DNA of 64,000 nucleotides, taken from contig NZ_JAEHFY010000009.1 of NCBI RefSeq assembly GCF_016623585.1, positions 62,001-126,000 on the forward strand. The letters run 5' to 3'. Source of the DNA: Pedobacter segetis (GTDB lineage Bacteria; Bacteroidota; Bacteroidia; Sphingobacteriales; Sphingobacteriaceae). Made by a program: the position numbers and the translations under genes. Of this stretch, positions 36,959 to 46,988 are shown piece after piece. Within the stretch, counting starts at the first letter, position 1, and every line of letters starts with the position of its first letter. Below the pieces are notes generated by a model. The model was given only the letters and a program-made list of their open reading frames with translations. It had not been told where the DNA came from and did not search any database.

Positions 36959-38869
36959 CTACTCTTTTTGAATTCTAATGAATAAATCCAAGATGTCTTT
37001 AGATATTAAATCTGGAATATCTGATATTGTTTTATTTAGAACTTCCTTTCTAAGTCTATTTTCTTCTTTAAACCTTTGAAGTTGAGGGAATGTTGAAATT
37101 AAAATATCTGCAATATCATGCCCGTTGTTTTCTAAAAACCAAACAGGTAAATTCAGTTTTATACCATTTATGTATTCCACTTCTCTTACTGAGCCGTCAC
37201 TGCTTTTTTTAAATTTAGGCTTAATTTTATCTAAAATTTTATCTGCAATTACTTGTAATTTAAAAGAATCAAAACTTCCAAAGTTTAAGAATTTTTCCTC
37301 CTTATCTAATCCTAGCTCTTCATTTTGAATGAATTTCTCCCTCAACAAGAAATACCCTAGTAGAACAGGATCAAAAATATAATTTTCAATACTATAACGA
37401 CTACATAATCCTAACACTTCAATATGGCTGATTGGTGAATTTTTTAAATCCCAATCTATAATGCCGAATATAGTGGTATTACCAAAATCATTTAATCTTC
37501 TTACTATGTCCATAACTTGATCACAATTCCCTCTACCCGAAACCCCTGATGAAATAAAGTTTAATGAAATTTCCGGATTTACTTGTCGCTTAAGTAATGA
37601 ATAAGCTTGGTCATAAAATTCAGCATCATATTTTGACTCAACGAAAACCTGCTTTCTATTTTGATAACTTATACTCAGCGAAGGAACTCCAAATGTTAAA
37701 ATACTCAATGCCTTGTCTTTTGAAACAGACTCAATTTTAGTTGAGTTCGATTCCTTATTTATAACAAATAAATTTTCAGATGGAGCAAGAGCAACTGTAC
37801 TTGGGGAATGAGTCGCCATTATTACTCTAGCACCATATTCCTTAATGACAACGTTATGAATAACATCAAAAAATTGCTTAGTTAATGACGGATGTAGATG
37901 AGCATCGATTTCATCTAAAATAATTATACTTTTTTTTAGACCTCTATATTCAAAATAATATAGCAATAATGCTAATGACATTATAACTCTTTCGCCTGAT
38001 GAGAGATTATCAATTCCTATTTCTTGATTATTATTCGGATCGATTAATTTCGCTGAAAACTGATAAGGATTCAATTGGTTAAGAGGGTCTCCAAAAACAG
38101 ATTCGATATGTTCAATTTCTGGAGTCATGATTCTATAAGGAATACCTGAAGCCGAAATGACTTTGTTAAGTATTTCCCAAGGAGCTTCTCCTAAATTTGA
38201 TATATCCTTATTGTTTTTTATTAAAGAGGTCTTCTTATATAAATACATATAGAAAATCATATCCAAACTATCCTGACTAATTAAATCGGAATTTTCTGTG
38301 ACAATTTCTATCGGAAAAAACATCATAATATCAGCAGGTAACAAAGTTTCTATACTTTTTCCCGATTGCTGAACAACCTCTTCAATTATTTGTTTACCAG
38401 AAGAATTTAGAGTGTGAAAAATCCTTGAATAAGCAGGATGTGGATCAACAAATCCACTTCCATCATTTATTTTCTGGCTTATATCACTGAGATACTTTTG
38501 TTCAGCATCGATAAATCTGGGATTTTTGTGTGGATCAACAAAATTTATTAAGAATTCACAAATCTTTTTAAGATCTTGAAAACCGAATTTATTATGTTCG
38601 AAAGAAAAATGTCCTCCCCTTGAATGCCACTGTAGTAATCCAGATTTAATAAAGTCAACGTTCTCAATAGTTATTTTTGTCGTATTATTAATTGAATATG
38701 TGTTTTTAAATTGAGTATTATGGGTTAATGACTGGTAGTATTGAGAAATCAGATATAGTAACTGAGTTTTTCCTGTTCCATTCAAACCCGTTAATATAGC
38801 TAGTTGTGGAATATCTAACCATTCAAAGTCTTTTAAAGATTTATACTCACCTTGGAATTTAACATTCAT
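36959..38869 (-). CDS. AAA ATPase fused to DUF4435/TOPRIM-like nuclease (PARIS-like)
   Basis: This single 636-residue chain has two parts. Residues 1-400 are an AAA15-type ATPase: Walker A GLNGTGKT (28-35), signature LSSGER (289-294), Walker B IIILDEIDAHLHP and His353 in MATHSPS. Residues 405 to the end resemble DUF4435: FVESKYDAEFY (Glu411), then GIIDWDLKN (Asp472, Asp474) and YSIENYI (492-498). In PARIS, AriA (AAA15) and AriB (DUF4435, a TOPRIM nuclease that cuts tRNA) occur as two genes or one fused gene, and anti-restriction proteins trigger them. The fused form fits here. An OLD-family class 1 nuclease is the main alternative, but no partner helicase is adjacent. It is transcribed away from its neighbours. 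Confidence 0.72.
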   Translation of the reverse strand: MNVKFQGEYKSLKDFEWLDIPQLAILTGLNGTGKTQLLYLISQYYQSLTHNTQFKNTYSINNTTKITIENVDFIKSGLLQWHSRGGHFSFEHNKFGFQDLKKICEFLINFVDPHKNPRFIDAEQKYLSDISQKINDGSGFVDPHPAYSRIFHTLNSSGKQIIEEVVQQSGKSIETLLPADIMMFFPIEIVTENSDLISQDSLDMIFYMYLYKKTSLIKNNKDISNLGEAPWEILNKVISASGIPYRIMTPEIEHIESVFGDPLNQLNPYQFSAKLIDPNNNQEIGIDNLSSGERVIMSLALLLYYFEYRGLKKSIIILDEIDAHLHPSLTKQFFDVIHNVVIKEYGARVIMATHSPSTVALAPSENLFVINKESNSTKIESVSKDKALSILTFGVPSLSISYQNRKQVFVESKYDAEFYDQAYSLLKRQVNPEISLNFISSGVSGRGNCDQVMDIVRRLNDFGNTTIFGIIDWDLKNSPISHIEVLGLCSRYSIENYIFDPVLLGYFLLREKFIQNEELGLDKEEKFLNFGSFDSFKLQVIADKILDKIKPKFKKSSDGSVREVEYINGIKLNLPVWFLENNGHDIADILISTFPQLQRFKEENRLRKEVLNKTISDIPDLISKDILDLFIRIQKE

Positions 38870-38931
38870 ATTGTTGGTTTTTATTTAAAAGTAGAATTAA
38901 TATAATTAGCTATTAGTACCTATTGGTTTTT

Positions 38932-39236
38932 CTAATAAAATATTTTTGTCATCTTACCCCAGTCAGTTAACTTTCTATGGCTAACCCTACTAATATTTGG
39001 GTCTTTTCTCCAAGCGAGTTTGTTTTCAGAATCACAAGATATGTTTAATGTAACGGATATTAAGCCTAGAGATTCATATGCATAAACAGTGTTTCTTCCA
39101 AAATTCAAAAAACCACTTCTATTAGTGTCTCTAAATCTGTTAAACTATTAATGATATGAGTAAATCTTTGGTAAAACTCAAATGTTATTAGGTCATTTTC
39201 CTTCCAAGATAAAGGAAAGGATAAAAATGAGAACAT
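38932..39236 (-). pseudogene. small frameshifted gene upstream of the PARIS-like gene
   Basis: On the minus strand a frame starts at 39236 (MFSFLSFPLSWKENDLITF) and stops after 43 codons. A second frame overlaps it and runs on for about 65 codons to a TAG at 38932 (RDTNRSGFLNFGRNTVYAY, then KLTDWGKMTKIFY). Both look protein-like, and a single indel near 39115 would join them into about 105 residues. It could be a decayed accessory gene or the 3' remnant of a larger gene. I do not recognise the family. Confidence 0.4.
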
Positions 39237-39258
39237 AAGGGAAAAACCAAAGTACATC

Positions 39259-39465
39259 ATGGAAGAGTTCAAAATCTTCATGATATTAGTACCTCCCGCA
39301 AGGCTGAACAGAAACTTGAGAAAACTACTATTGGTCTACCTCTATTATCAGAACGATGACTTGCCAGAGGATTTCAACGATTACCTGAAAGACCTTTACC
39401 ACTTGATGGATTTCTTGGACAAACTGGCGATTGCCTCCAAAGAGCTACATCCTAATGATACCTGA
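39259..39465 (+). CDS. small hypothetical protein
   Basis: This 68-residue frame (MEEFKIFMILVPPARLNRNL, then YYQNDDLPEDFNDYLKDLYHLMDFLDKLAIA) looks like a helical protein. Small genes of this type are common before radC in Bacteroidetes mobile regions. It has no motif I can name. It is divergent from the PARIS-like gene and lies 204 bp before radC. Confidence 0.5.
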   Translation: MEEFKIFMILVPPARLNRNLRKLLLVYLYYQNDDLPEDFNDYLKDLYHLMDFLDKLAIASKELHPNDT

Positions 39466-39669
39466 TCGATCCATCTTTATTCAATGGATTAATTAACTGG
39501 CAAGTTTCGGCAAAAGGAAGAACCGTGGTCCGCTTCGCCAAGCTCGTATGAAAAAAATGGGTATCCCGATTCCATCGGGTCCCTCCGCATTTTTATTCAT
39601 CTCCACCTTGCCCCGGTTATTCCTTTTACCGACTGAGGGCACCATAATTAATTCAAAAAAATAAAGATT

Positions 39670-40137
39670 ATGGAAAATCAACATCAAATCAGTTTATTTC
39701 AAGTGGCAGAGATCAGTATATCCTACACCCCAAAATTTAAAGCTTCAGAAAGACCAAAAGTCACTTCATCAAAAGATATTTACAACATCTTATCACAGAA
39801 CTGGGACAGCCGTAAAATTGATTTATTGGAACAATTTAAAGTGGTATTGCTGAGCAGGGCAAACAAGGTACTGGGAATCGTTGATATTTCTACCGGAGGA
39901 ATTGCGGGATGCGTTGCAGATCCGAAAATCATATTTGGAGCTACTTTGAAAGCTGGTGCTTCAAGTCTGATATTATCGCACAACCATCCCTCGGGGAATT
40001 TGAGACCCAGTCAGGCTGATATTAGCTTAACCAAAAAAGTGAAAGCTGGTGGGGAATTTTTAGACATTGCAGTTTTGGATCATATCATCATGACCTCGGA
40101 AGGATATTATTCTTTTGTAGATGAAGGACTGATGTAG
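39670..40137 (+). CDS. radC: RadC-family JAB-domain protein
   Basis: The 155-residue protein carries the JAMM metal motif SHNHPSGNLRPSQAD (about 101-115) and an upstream KVVLLSRANKVLGIVDIS strand. It is the short, domain-only form typical of mobile elements; the chromosomal RadC is longer, with an N-terminal helix-hairpin-helix. Its role is unknown, although related proteins are linked to mobile DNA. It appears to be a single gene with no operon partner. Confidence 0.9.
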   Translation: MENQHQISLFQVAEISISYTPKFKASERPKVTSSKDIYNILSQNWDSRKIDLLEQFKVVLLSRANKVLGIVDISTGGIAGCVADPKIIFGATLKAGASSLILSHNHPSGNLRPSQADISLTKKVKAGGEFLDIAVLDHIIMTSEGYYSFVDEGLM

Positions 40138-40409
40138 TCCTTTTTAAACACATTTGGAAAACACCTTATTTCCCTTTAAGCCACTAAAAGAGGGGCAGGT
40201 GTTTGACTTGGGATGGATTCTCTGTAATTTTCTTCCCCATTTGAGTAGTATAAAAAATTCTCTCCTATTGCTGTCATCGTGTTAAACTCGAAAACAAATG
40301 TCAACACTGGTTTTAAGAGCTATAAATGGTATCAACATTTGAATTTCATTTACAAACCAAAAAAAATTATACATTAAAAACTATCTTAGCAACACCGATA
40401 CAGAAGTAA

Positions 40410-43400
40410 ATGGAAATAAAAGAATTGAAACCACGGAAGGCATTAAACAAGGCCTTTTTAAAAGTAAAACCGAACAGGACTGAAATTGAAAGTTTCAAAA
40501 CAAATCTTATCCAATTACTCGACAGGACAAATGACACCGAATCCGAAGAGTTCCATAAAAACCTGGTCATTGATTTTTTGAAGAAAACCTATTACGACCC
40601 AAATCATTTCATTAATACTAAAGGCAGGAACGATTTGGTTATCCATAACGGAAACAACGCAAGCAGTCCTGTAGGTGTAATTATTGAAGCAAAAAAACCG
40701 ACCAATAAGGCGGAGATGATTACCCCTAAAAAACTGAATGTAAAAGCATTTCAGGAATTAGTCCTTTATTATTTACGGGAAAGAATAACACACAAAAACC
40801 TTGAAGTAAAATATCTCATTGCCACCAATATCAATGAATGGTTCATTTTTGATGCTACTTTATTCGATAGGCTTTTTGCTCAGAACAAAAATCTGGTAAA
40901 GCAATTCAACGACTTTGAAGGCGGACGTTTGGCTGACACCAAAACCGATTTTTTCTATAAACAAATTGCAGAACCATTCATTGCTGATATAAAAACAGAA
41001 ATAGAATTTACCTATTTTGATTTACAAGATTATCAAAAGCCACTTCGCAATGCGGATAAGCAGGACGATAACAAACTGATTGCTTTATTCAAATTGCTTT
41101 CTGCAGAACATCTTCTAAAACTTCCTTTTACCAACGACAGCAATAGCTTAGACAAAAGATTTTACAGCGAATTATTACATATTATTGGGTTAACAGAAAC
41201 CAAGGAAGGCAGTAAAAAGCTAATTCAACGGAATAAAGAGGGCGAGAGAAATTCGGGAAGTATATTAGAAGATGCCATCATCCAATTAGATAGCTTAGAC
41301 AAAATAAACCGGTTAGACCGCCCCAACCAATTTGGAACAACTCAGCAAGAACGCTTATTTAATGTAGGACTTGAATTAAGTATTACTTGGATAAACAGAA
41401 TTTTATTCCTCAAATTATTAGAAGCACAACTCATTACTTACCATAAAGGCGATAAAACTTATGCGTTTTTAAGTATAGATAAAATCAAAAACTATGATGA
41501 TTTAAACAGCCTGTTCTTTCAGGTTTTGGCTCGTAAATATGAGGATAGAAATCAAGACGTAAAAAAAGCGTTTGAAAAAGTCCCTTACTTAAATAGTTCG
41601 CTGTTTGAGCCAACAGAAATTGAGCAAGTCACTTTATTCATCAGTAATTTAAAGGATGATAAAACAATTCCGGTTATCGCATCAACAGTACTTAAAAACG
41701 ACCAAGGCAAAAAGCGGACTGGGAAGCTAACTACTTTAGAGTACTTGTTCGAGTTTTTAAACGCTTACGATTTTACAAGCGAAGGCTCGGAAGAAATACA
41801 GGAAGATAATAAATCGTTAATTAATGCTTCTGTTCTTGGCTTAATATTCGAGAAAATAAACGGCTACAAAGATGGTTCATTCTTTACGCCAGGCTTCATT
41901 ACCATGTACATGTGCCGTGAAACAATTCGCAAATCGGTAGTGCAAAAATTCAACGAAACAAAAAAATGGAACTGCACAAGCATTAAAGAACTCTACGATA
42001 AAATAGAAGACCGCAAAGAAGCAAATGATATCGTAAACAGCATTAAAATTTGCGACCCAGCTGTAGGTTCTGGTCACTTTTTGGTTTCGGCACTAAATGA
42101 AATGATTGCTGTAAAAAACGATCTGAAAATCTTATCAGACCGTACCGGTAAACGCTTAAAAGAATACCATGTAGAGGTAGTGAACGATGAACTGATTGTA
42201 ACCGATGAGGAAGGAGAACTTTTCGACTATCATCCTACCCATAAAGAAAGCCAACGCATACAAGAAACACTATTTCACGAGAAGCAAACCATCATAGAAA
42301 ATTGTCTTTTTGGAGTAGATATTAACCCGAATTCCGTTAAAATTTGCCGTTTACGTTTGTGGATAGAGCTTTTGAAAAATGCTTATTATAAAAATGCTAC
42401 AGAACTAGAAACGCTCCCTAATATTGATATCAATATAAAATGCGGAAACTCATTAGTTAGCCGTTTTGCAATTGATGCTGATTTAAGCCAAGCCCTCAAA
42501 AAAAGCAAATGCAAATGGACCATAGACAGTTACCGTATAGCGGTTGATACCTATCGAAATGCCGAAAACAAGGAGCAAAAAAGAGAAATGGAACGGCTGA
42601 TTGCGGATATAAAATCTGATTTTAGAAGTGAAATCTCTTTAAACGACCCAAAAGCCAAAAAGCTACGAAAACTATCGGGCGAATTGTTCCAGATGACACA
42701 ACAGACGCAACTTTTTGAAATGGGCAAAAAGGAAAAAGCGGTTTGGAACAAAAAAGTATTACAACTAACCGAAGAAACCAAAAAATTAGAAACCGAAATA
42801 GAAGATATAAAAGCCAACAAGATTTTTGAAAACGCTTTTGAATGGCGTTTTGAATTTCCTGAAGTGCTAAATGATGATGGAGATTTTATTGGCTTTGATG
42901 TAGTGATTGGAAATCCGCCTTATTTAAGAGTTAGAGACGAATCAGACCAAGTTAGAAACTATTATTTTAATAATTACAAAGTATCAGAAAATCAATTAGA
43001 CTTATACCACTTATTCATCGAAAGGTCTTTTGAAATATCAAACAAACAAAGCATTCATTCTTTAATAGTTCCTAATGCATTTTTAGCAAATCAAAATAAC
43101 GCAAGATTAAGGCAGTTTATCCTTGAAAATTTCTCAATAGATAAAATTATTGAAATTAAAGATGATGTATTTGAAGAGGCGTCAGTTGAAGTATTGATAT
43201 TCATTTTTAATAAACCACGATTTCAATCAATAAGCCAGTATTTTGTGGCACAAAAAGGAAGCTTCTATTTCACAAACAATTTTGATTCAAATGCTTTTCA
43301 CAATACCCCGAACAACAATTTTACTGTTACAATTGATACTCAAAGGCAAGATATAATTTCAAAAATTCTTAATAAATCGGTTAAACTTTCAGATTTATTC

Positions 43401-44042
43401 AATACTATTTCAGGTATTAAAGAATATCAAGTTGGAAAAGGAAAACCACAACAAAAGGATGAACAAGTAAAAGGGAAAGTCTTTAATGCGAAGACTAAAA
43501 TCAATGACACTTACCTGCCTGAATTAAGGGGTAAAAACCTCTCAAAGTTTTCATTTACTTGGGACAACGAATACATAAGTTATGGAGTTTGGTTAGCTGA
43601 GCCGAGAGTTCCGGAATTTTTTGAAGGTGACAAAATACTAATCCGACAAATCCCAGCAAAAAAATCACTTATTGCTTCATACGTCAGGGAAACCTTTGTA
43701 GTTGATCAGACAGCATATATTGCTAAACCAAAGGAAGAACTAAACATTTTGTTTTATTTAGGCATCGTAAATTCAAAATTACTTTTTTGGTATTTTCAAA
43801 ACATCAATAATGAGTTTGACCAACTATTTCCAAAAATTAAAGTCAAAGAATTTAATTCTTTGCCTTTACCGAATATTCAATTCTCGAATAATGATATTTC
43901 ACACATCGTTTCAAAAATTTTAAACTTAAAATCAAGTGACAAGAATAGTGAAACATCAGAATTAGAAAACCTAATAGACCAATTGGTTTACAAACTTTAC
44001 GAATTGACAGAAGAAGAAATAAAAATTATTGAAGGTAAATGA
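40410..44042 (+). CDS. type IIG restriction-modification enzyme (Eco57I-like)
   Basis: This is a single-chain restriction endonuclease and adenine methyltransferase of 1210 residues. A PD-(D/E)xK-type nuclease sits at the N-terminus (GRNDLVIHNGNN then GVIIEAKKP, about 67-93). The methylase has a SAM motif (ICDPAVGSGHFLVSAL) and the catalytic NPPY in VVIGNPPYLRVRDES. A long helical insert with coiled-coil character (EKKAVWNKKVLQLTEETKKLETEIE) separates them. The C-terminal third (GKPQQKDEQVKG, PELRGKNLSKF, IPAKKSLIASYV) is a TaqI-type target recognition region. It appears intact and protects by itself, with no separate methylase. The stop overlaps the next gene by 4 bp. Confidence 0.9.
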   Translation: MEIKELKPRKALNKAFLKVKPNRTEIESFKTNLIQLLDRTNDTESEEFHKNLVIDFLKKTYYDPNHFINTKGRNDLVIHNGNNASSPVGVIIEAKKPTNKAEMITPKKLNVKAFQELVLYYLRERITHKNLEVKYLIATNINEWFIFDATLFDRLFAQNKNLVKQFNDFEGGRLADTKTDFFYKQIAEPFIADIKTEIEFTYFDLQDYQKPLRNADKQDDNKLIALFKLLSAEHLLKLPFTNDSNSLDKRFYSELLHIIGLTETKEGSKKLIQRNKEGERNSGSILEDAIIQLDSLDKINRLDRPNQFGTTQQERLFNVGLELSITWINRILFLKLLEAQLITYHKGDKTYAFLSIDKIKNYDDLNSLFFQVLARKYEDRNQDVKKAFEKVPYLNSSLFEPTEIEQVTLFISNLKDDKTIPVIASTVLKNDQGKKRTGKLTTLEYLFEFLNAYDFTSEGSEEIQEDNKSLINASVLGLIFEKINGYKDGSFFTPGFITMYMCRETIRKSVVQKFNETKKWNCTSIKELYDKIEDRKEANDIVNSIKICDPAVGSGHFLVSALNEMIAVKNDLKILSDRTGKRLKEYHVEVVNDELIVTDEEGELFDYHPTHKESQRIQETLFHEKQTIIENCLFGVDINPNSVKICRLRLWIELLKNAYYKNATELETLPNIDINIKCGNSLVSRFAIDADLSQALKKSKCKWTIDSYRIAVDTYRNAENKEQKREMERLIADIKSDFRSEISLNDPKAKKLRKLSGELFQMTQQTQLFEMGKKEKAVWNKKVLQLTEETKKLETEIEDIKANKIFENAFEWRFEFPEVLNDDGDFIGFDVVIGNPPYLRVRDESDQVRNYYFNNYKVSENQLDLYHLFIERSFEISNKQSIHSLIVPNAFLANQNNARLRQFILENFSIDKIIEIKDDVFEEASVEVLIFIFNKPRFQSISQYFVAQKGSFYFTNNFDSNAFHNTPNNNFTVTIDTQRQDIISKILNKSVKLSDLFNTISGIKEYQVGKGKPQQKDEQVKGKVFNAKTKINDTYLPELRGKNLSKFSFTWDNEYISYGVWLAEPRVPEFFEGDKILIRQIPAKKSLIASYVRETFVVDQTAYIAKPKEELNILFYLGIVNSKLLFWYFQNINNEFDQLFPKIKVKEFNSLPLPNIQFSNNDISHIVSKILNLKSSDKNSETSELENLIDQLVYKLYELTEEEIKIIEGK

Positions 44043-45850
44043 ACAAACTTTTAAAGTGGAAGCAAAAAATTAGTAAGTATGGGTATATCATATATCCATT
44101 CCTTGTCATTTTTCTCTTTGGATTTGTGCTTTACTATTTTCCATTTCAAGTAATTCCTGATTATCTTAAAATATCAAGCTATACAAAGATTTATGAAACG
44201 TTTAACCTAATCATAAGTTCTTTGGTTTCATTGATTGGGGTTTACATTACCGTTTCATTGGTTGCCTATGAATTTTTTAAACAAAAATCCGGAATTGATT
44301 TCAGCAAATCATTAATCCAAAAAGGTCCTAATGCTTATTTTATAGCAACTACAGTCACTGTTATACTCTTTTCTTTTTTAAGTAGTTTATTAATACCAAA
44401 CACCAATCTGACAAGTGACCAAGTTACTATAATCTATTACAATTGTTTTCTGTTTATAGGCGTAATAGTCTCACTTTTTTTAATCGCATTTAATCTGTTT
44501 TCTTCACTTAGACCTGAAAAATTGGCAAATGATGAACTACAAAAAATTAATCTTAAAACAATATTGATTAAGGAATCTGAAAGTAAAAATATTGATGAAC
44601 AAGCGGAAATAATTGAAAATGACCACTTAATTAGAGTTGAAACAATCGTATTGAATCTTATTTCCGTTTCTGAAAATTTTAAAGCACAAGCTTTAATTCA
44701 AAAAATTAGTTTGCATTTGTGCCGATTAATTATTGATGAAGAAAATAAGCATAATAAAGAATACATAATAAAAAGGCTAATTTCATTTTATATTCAAATC
44801 ATTGATTTGGTTTCAGAACAGCCAAATAGCTCTGTAATTCTTAGAAGCATTTGGAATTCTATCAGCAGAATATATGATGAACTTATTGAAAGAAAAGAAA
44901 CGGCTGTTCATTACAAGAAATTTAGAGAAGAATTTTTTACAAGATTTTTTAATCGTTTGTTGAATAGCAACAACGAAGAGGTAATTTTTGAAGGCATTTT
45001 AACTATTAAGAATATCATTCAAAACCAGGTTTTGGAAAATATGGCGGATGATAAGGAGATTTATTTCTTTCACGGTTATAGAAAGTCCTTTGAAAAAGAT
45101 TTTAAGTATCCTAAAGATTATTTAGAAGAAGATTTTAGAAAGGAAGATCATTGGAGAGAAATTGCTGTAGAGTTAATGAATAGTTTTACATACCTAATTA
45201 ACAAAGGTATCTCATTAAACAAACCCGATTTAATCAATAAATGCTTTGAAGAAATTCAAGACTTAAGTTTTAAGCTAGACTTAAAGAGTGTGGGTATTTA
45301 CAAACAAACTTATTTTTACATCAATGCCGCGAATATTACTTGCGATTACTCTTATAGAGCTTTTGAAAAAAATGTTTTTGTTGAAGGTCACGATGCCCGT
45401 CATATTTTACCATCTCTTTTCACAAACCTGATAGAAGAAAAGCACATTGCAGCAAGGACAGTATTACAGAAATATTGCTACTTACTAATTAATTTGCAGA
45501 AAATAAATAAACTTGACAGGTGGTTTTTAGGTGGCTTAACAATAGGCGATTTTATTACAACTGAAGGCGATTTAGGCGGTATTGCAAAGAGATGTGCAAT
45601 AAAATTTAACTCGGGTAAAGAAATACAGCACTGTTTAGATGATTGCATAAAAACATATGCAATTCTGAAAGAGTATTATGAGAAAAACCCACCCAAAGAT
45701 TGGGGTTACTACACTGTTATAAAATGGCAACTAAAAAATATTCTAGAATGGCTTGAGAAAGAAAAGGCAAATACAAACAACGAAATTAAGGAATTGAAAA
45801 ACTTGATTGAATCATTTAAAGAAAGTAATACCGAAAATGAAATAAAGTAA
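44039..45850 (+). CDS. four-helix membrane protein of unknown function, coupled to type IIG RM
   Basis: I do not recognise this 603-residue protein. Four membrane helices are visible at about 16-36, 55-80, 99-119 and 131-153. They are followed by a large soluble helical domain of about 440 residues without metal-binding or nucleotide-binding motifs. The start overlaps the stop of the type IIG gene (ATGA), so the two are translationally coupled. This suggests a joint system rather than chance. A membrane partner could be an abortive effector that damages the membrane when restriction fails, or a sensor (inference). There is no paralogue in the window. Confidence 0.7.
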   Translation: MNKLLKWKQKISKYGYIIYPFLVIFLFGFVLYYFPFQVIPDYLKISSYTKIYETFNLIISSLVSLIGVYITVSLVAYEFFKQKSGIDFSKSLIQKGPNAYFIATTVTVILFSFLSSLLIPNTNLTSDQVTIIYYNCFLFIGVIVSLFLIAFNLFSSLRPEKLANDELQKINLKTILIKESESKNIDEQAEIIENDHLIRVETIVLNLISVSENFKAQALIQKISLHLCRLIIDEENKHNKEYIIKRLISFYIQIIDLVSEQPNSSVILRSIWNSISRIYDELIERKETAVHYKKFREEFFTRFFNRLLNSNNEEVIFEGILTIKNIIQNQVLENMADDKEIYFFHGYRKSFEKDFKYPKDYLEEDFRKEDHWREIAVELMNSFTYLINKGISLNKPDLINKCFEEIQDLSFKLDLKSVGIYKQTYFYINAANITCDYSYRAFEKNVFVEGHDARHILPSLFTNLIEEKHIAARTVLQKYCYLLINLQKINKLDRWFLGGLTIGDFITTEGDLGGIAKRCAIKFNSGKEIQHCLDDCIKTYAILKEYYEKNPPKDWGYYTVIKWQLKNILEWLEKEKANTNNEIKELKNLIESFKESNTENEIK

Positions 45851-46988
45851 ACGAAAGACACCAATGTAAAAACTAAACAGAATAAAAGGATTCCAACTAA
45901 AAGATAAATTAAAAAAATATCAAAGCTTCACAGCCACACACATTGCCAAGTTGCACAAACCAAAGCTTGGCAAAGAACGTGTCTATCCTACCACAAAACG
46001 GACAAACAATCAACACGAAAAACAAAAAGGTAGCAGCTAACAGCGGTTTTCGTAATGGCGAGGTAGTTGGTAAGGTTAGAAATAGGCTAAAATTAATACC
46101 ATAGTTAAAACTGAACAATGAAACCGACTAGTCAAATATGAAAGAATTTATTGTTCTAAAAATCTCCCTAGGTTCTAAAATGCCGTTCAACCTTACATAA
46201 GGATTTGAACTAGTGCTTTTGGAAAGATCAAATTTTCATGGATTGGTGTGTGTCACTTCACCTCAATAGCGAATTTAAGCCACGCAACATGGAAGTAAAG
46301 TCTATATGAACAAACCTTATTTTCTGTTTTATTTATAAGGCAGGTTTGGACTTGACATCCATTCTGCTTTGCGCTTTTGGGGGCTTACGAGTTGAAATAG
46401 AAAGCTTTGTTTCATTAAGTTGAAAGGTATGGACGAGCTAAATTTGTTTGGAATCCGCTCCTATTAAAATGGATTTCTAAACACGATTGGACTCCACTTC
46501 TTTTTATTAAATAATTTTGACTAGAAAAAGAAATTATTGTCTTCAGGATGCGAATTCAAGATTATGAGCCTTCTAGCCTGACCATCCTATTATGAGTCAA
46601 AATGTGCTTTTCTTACTTACAGAATCAATTTACAAACTACTTTTTAAACGCAAAATTAGCTCCGCTATATATTTGTTACGGTTTTTGATGTCGGATAAAA
46701 ACGGCGCAGTAATTAGGATCTGTCAATTGCTCGCTGAAGAATCTTAACTCAAGATTACCGGTAAGATTGGCAATAGATTTGGTTGCCCTGTCGAATTACA
46801 CATGAGCCAGAGACAAAACAAGATTCCATGCTCTGTCAAGAAGGTTGTCCTTACCAATGTCAATAGACAAAACAGAGCGTTTCAGAGGCTCTAGCTATCA
46901 GTATTATAACTTTGCATTAATGTTAATAATTCGCAATACTTCTCGCTAAATATTTTAGTAAATTAGTGTTTTAATAAATTAACGGCTT
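45851..46988. other. 1.1-kb gene-poor spacer between defence modules
   Basis: I see no intact gene. On the minus strand, a stretch of about 40 codons at 46680-46800 (FDRATKSIANLTGNLELRF, then EQLTDPNYCAVFIRH) looks like a coding remnant but is broken by stops. Short AT-rich segments and a TAACTTTG box at 46907-46914 precede the CBASS genes. The -7-like box matches the Bacteroidetes pattern, but no good -33 element stands at the right distance. The spacer probably marks a joint between separately acquired modules. Confidence 0.5.

Noticed and set aside
45990..46090. possible attC-like or integron recombination site near AACAGCGGTTTTCGTAATGGCG
   Set aside because: The core does not match the required attC ends, and no integron integrase or cassette array is present.
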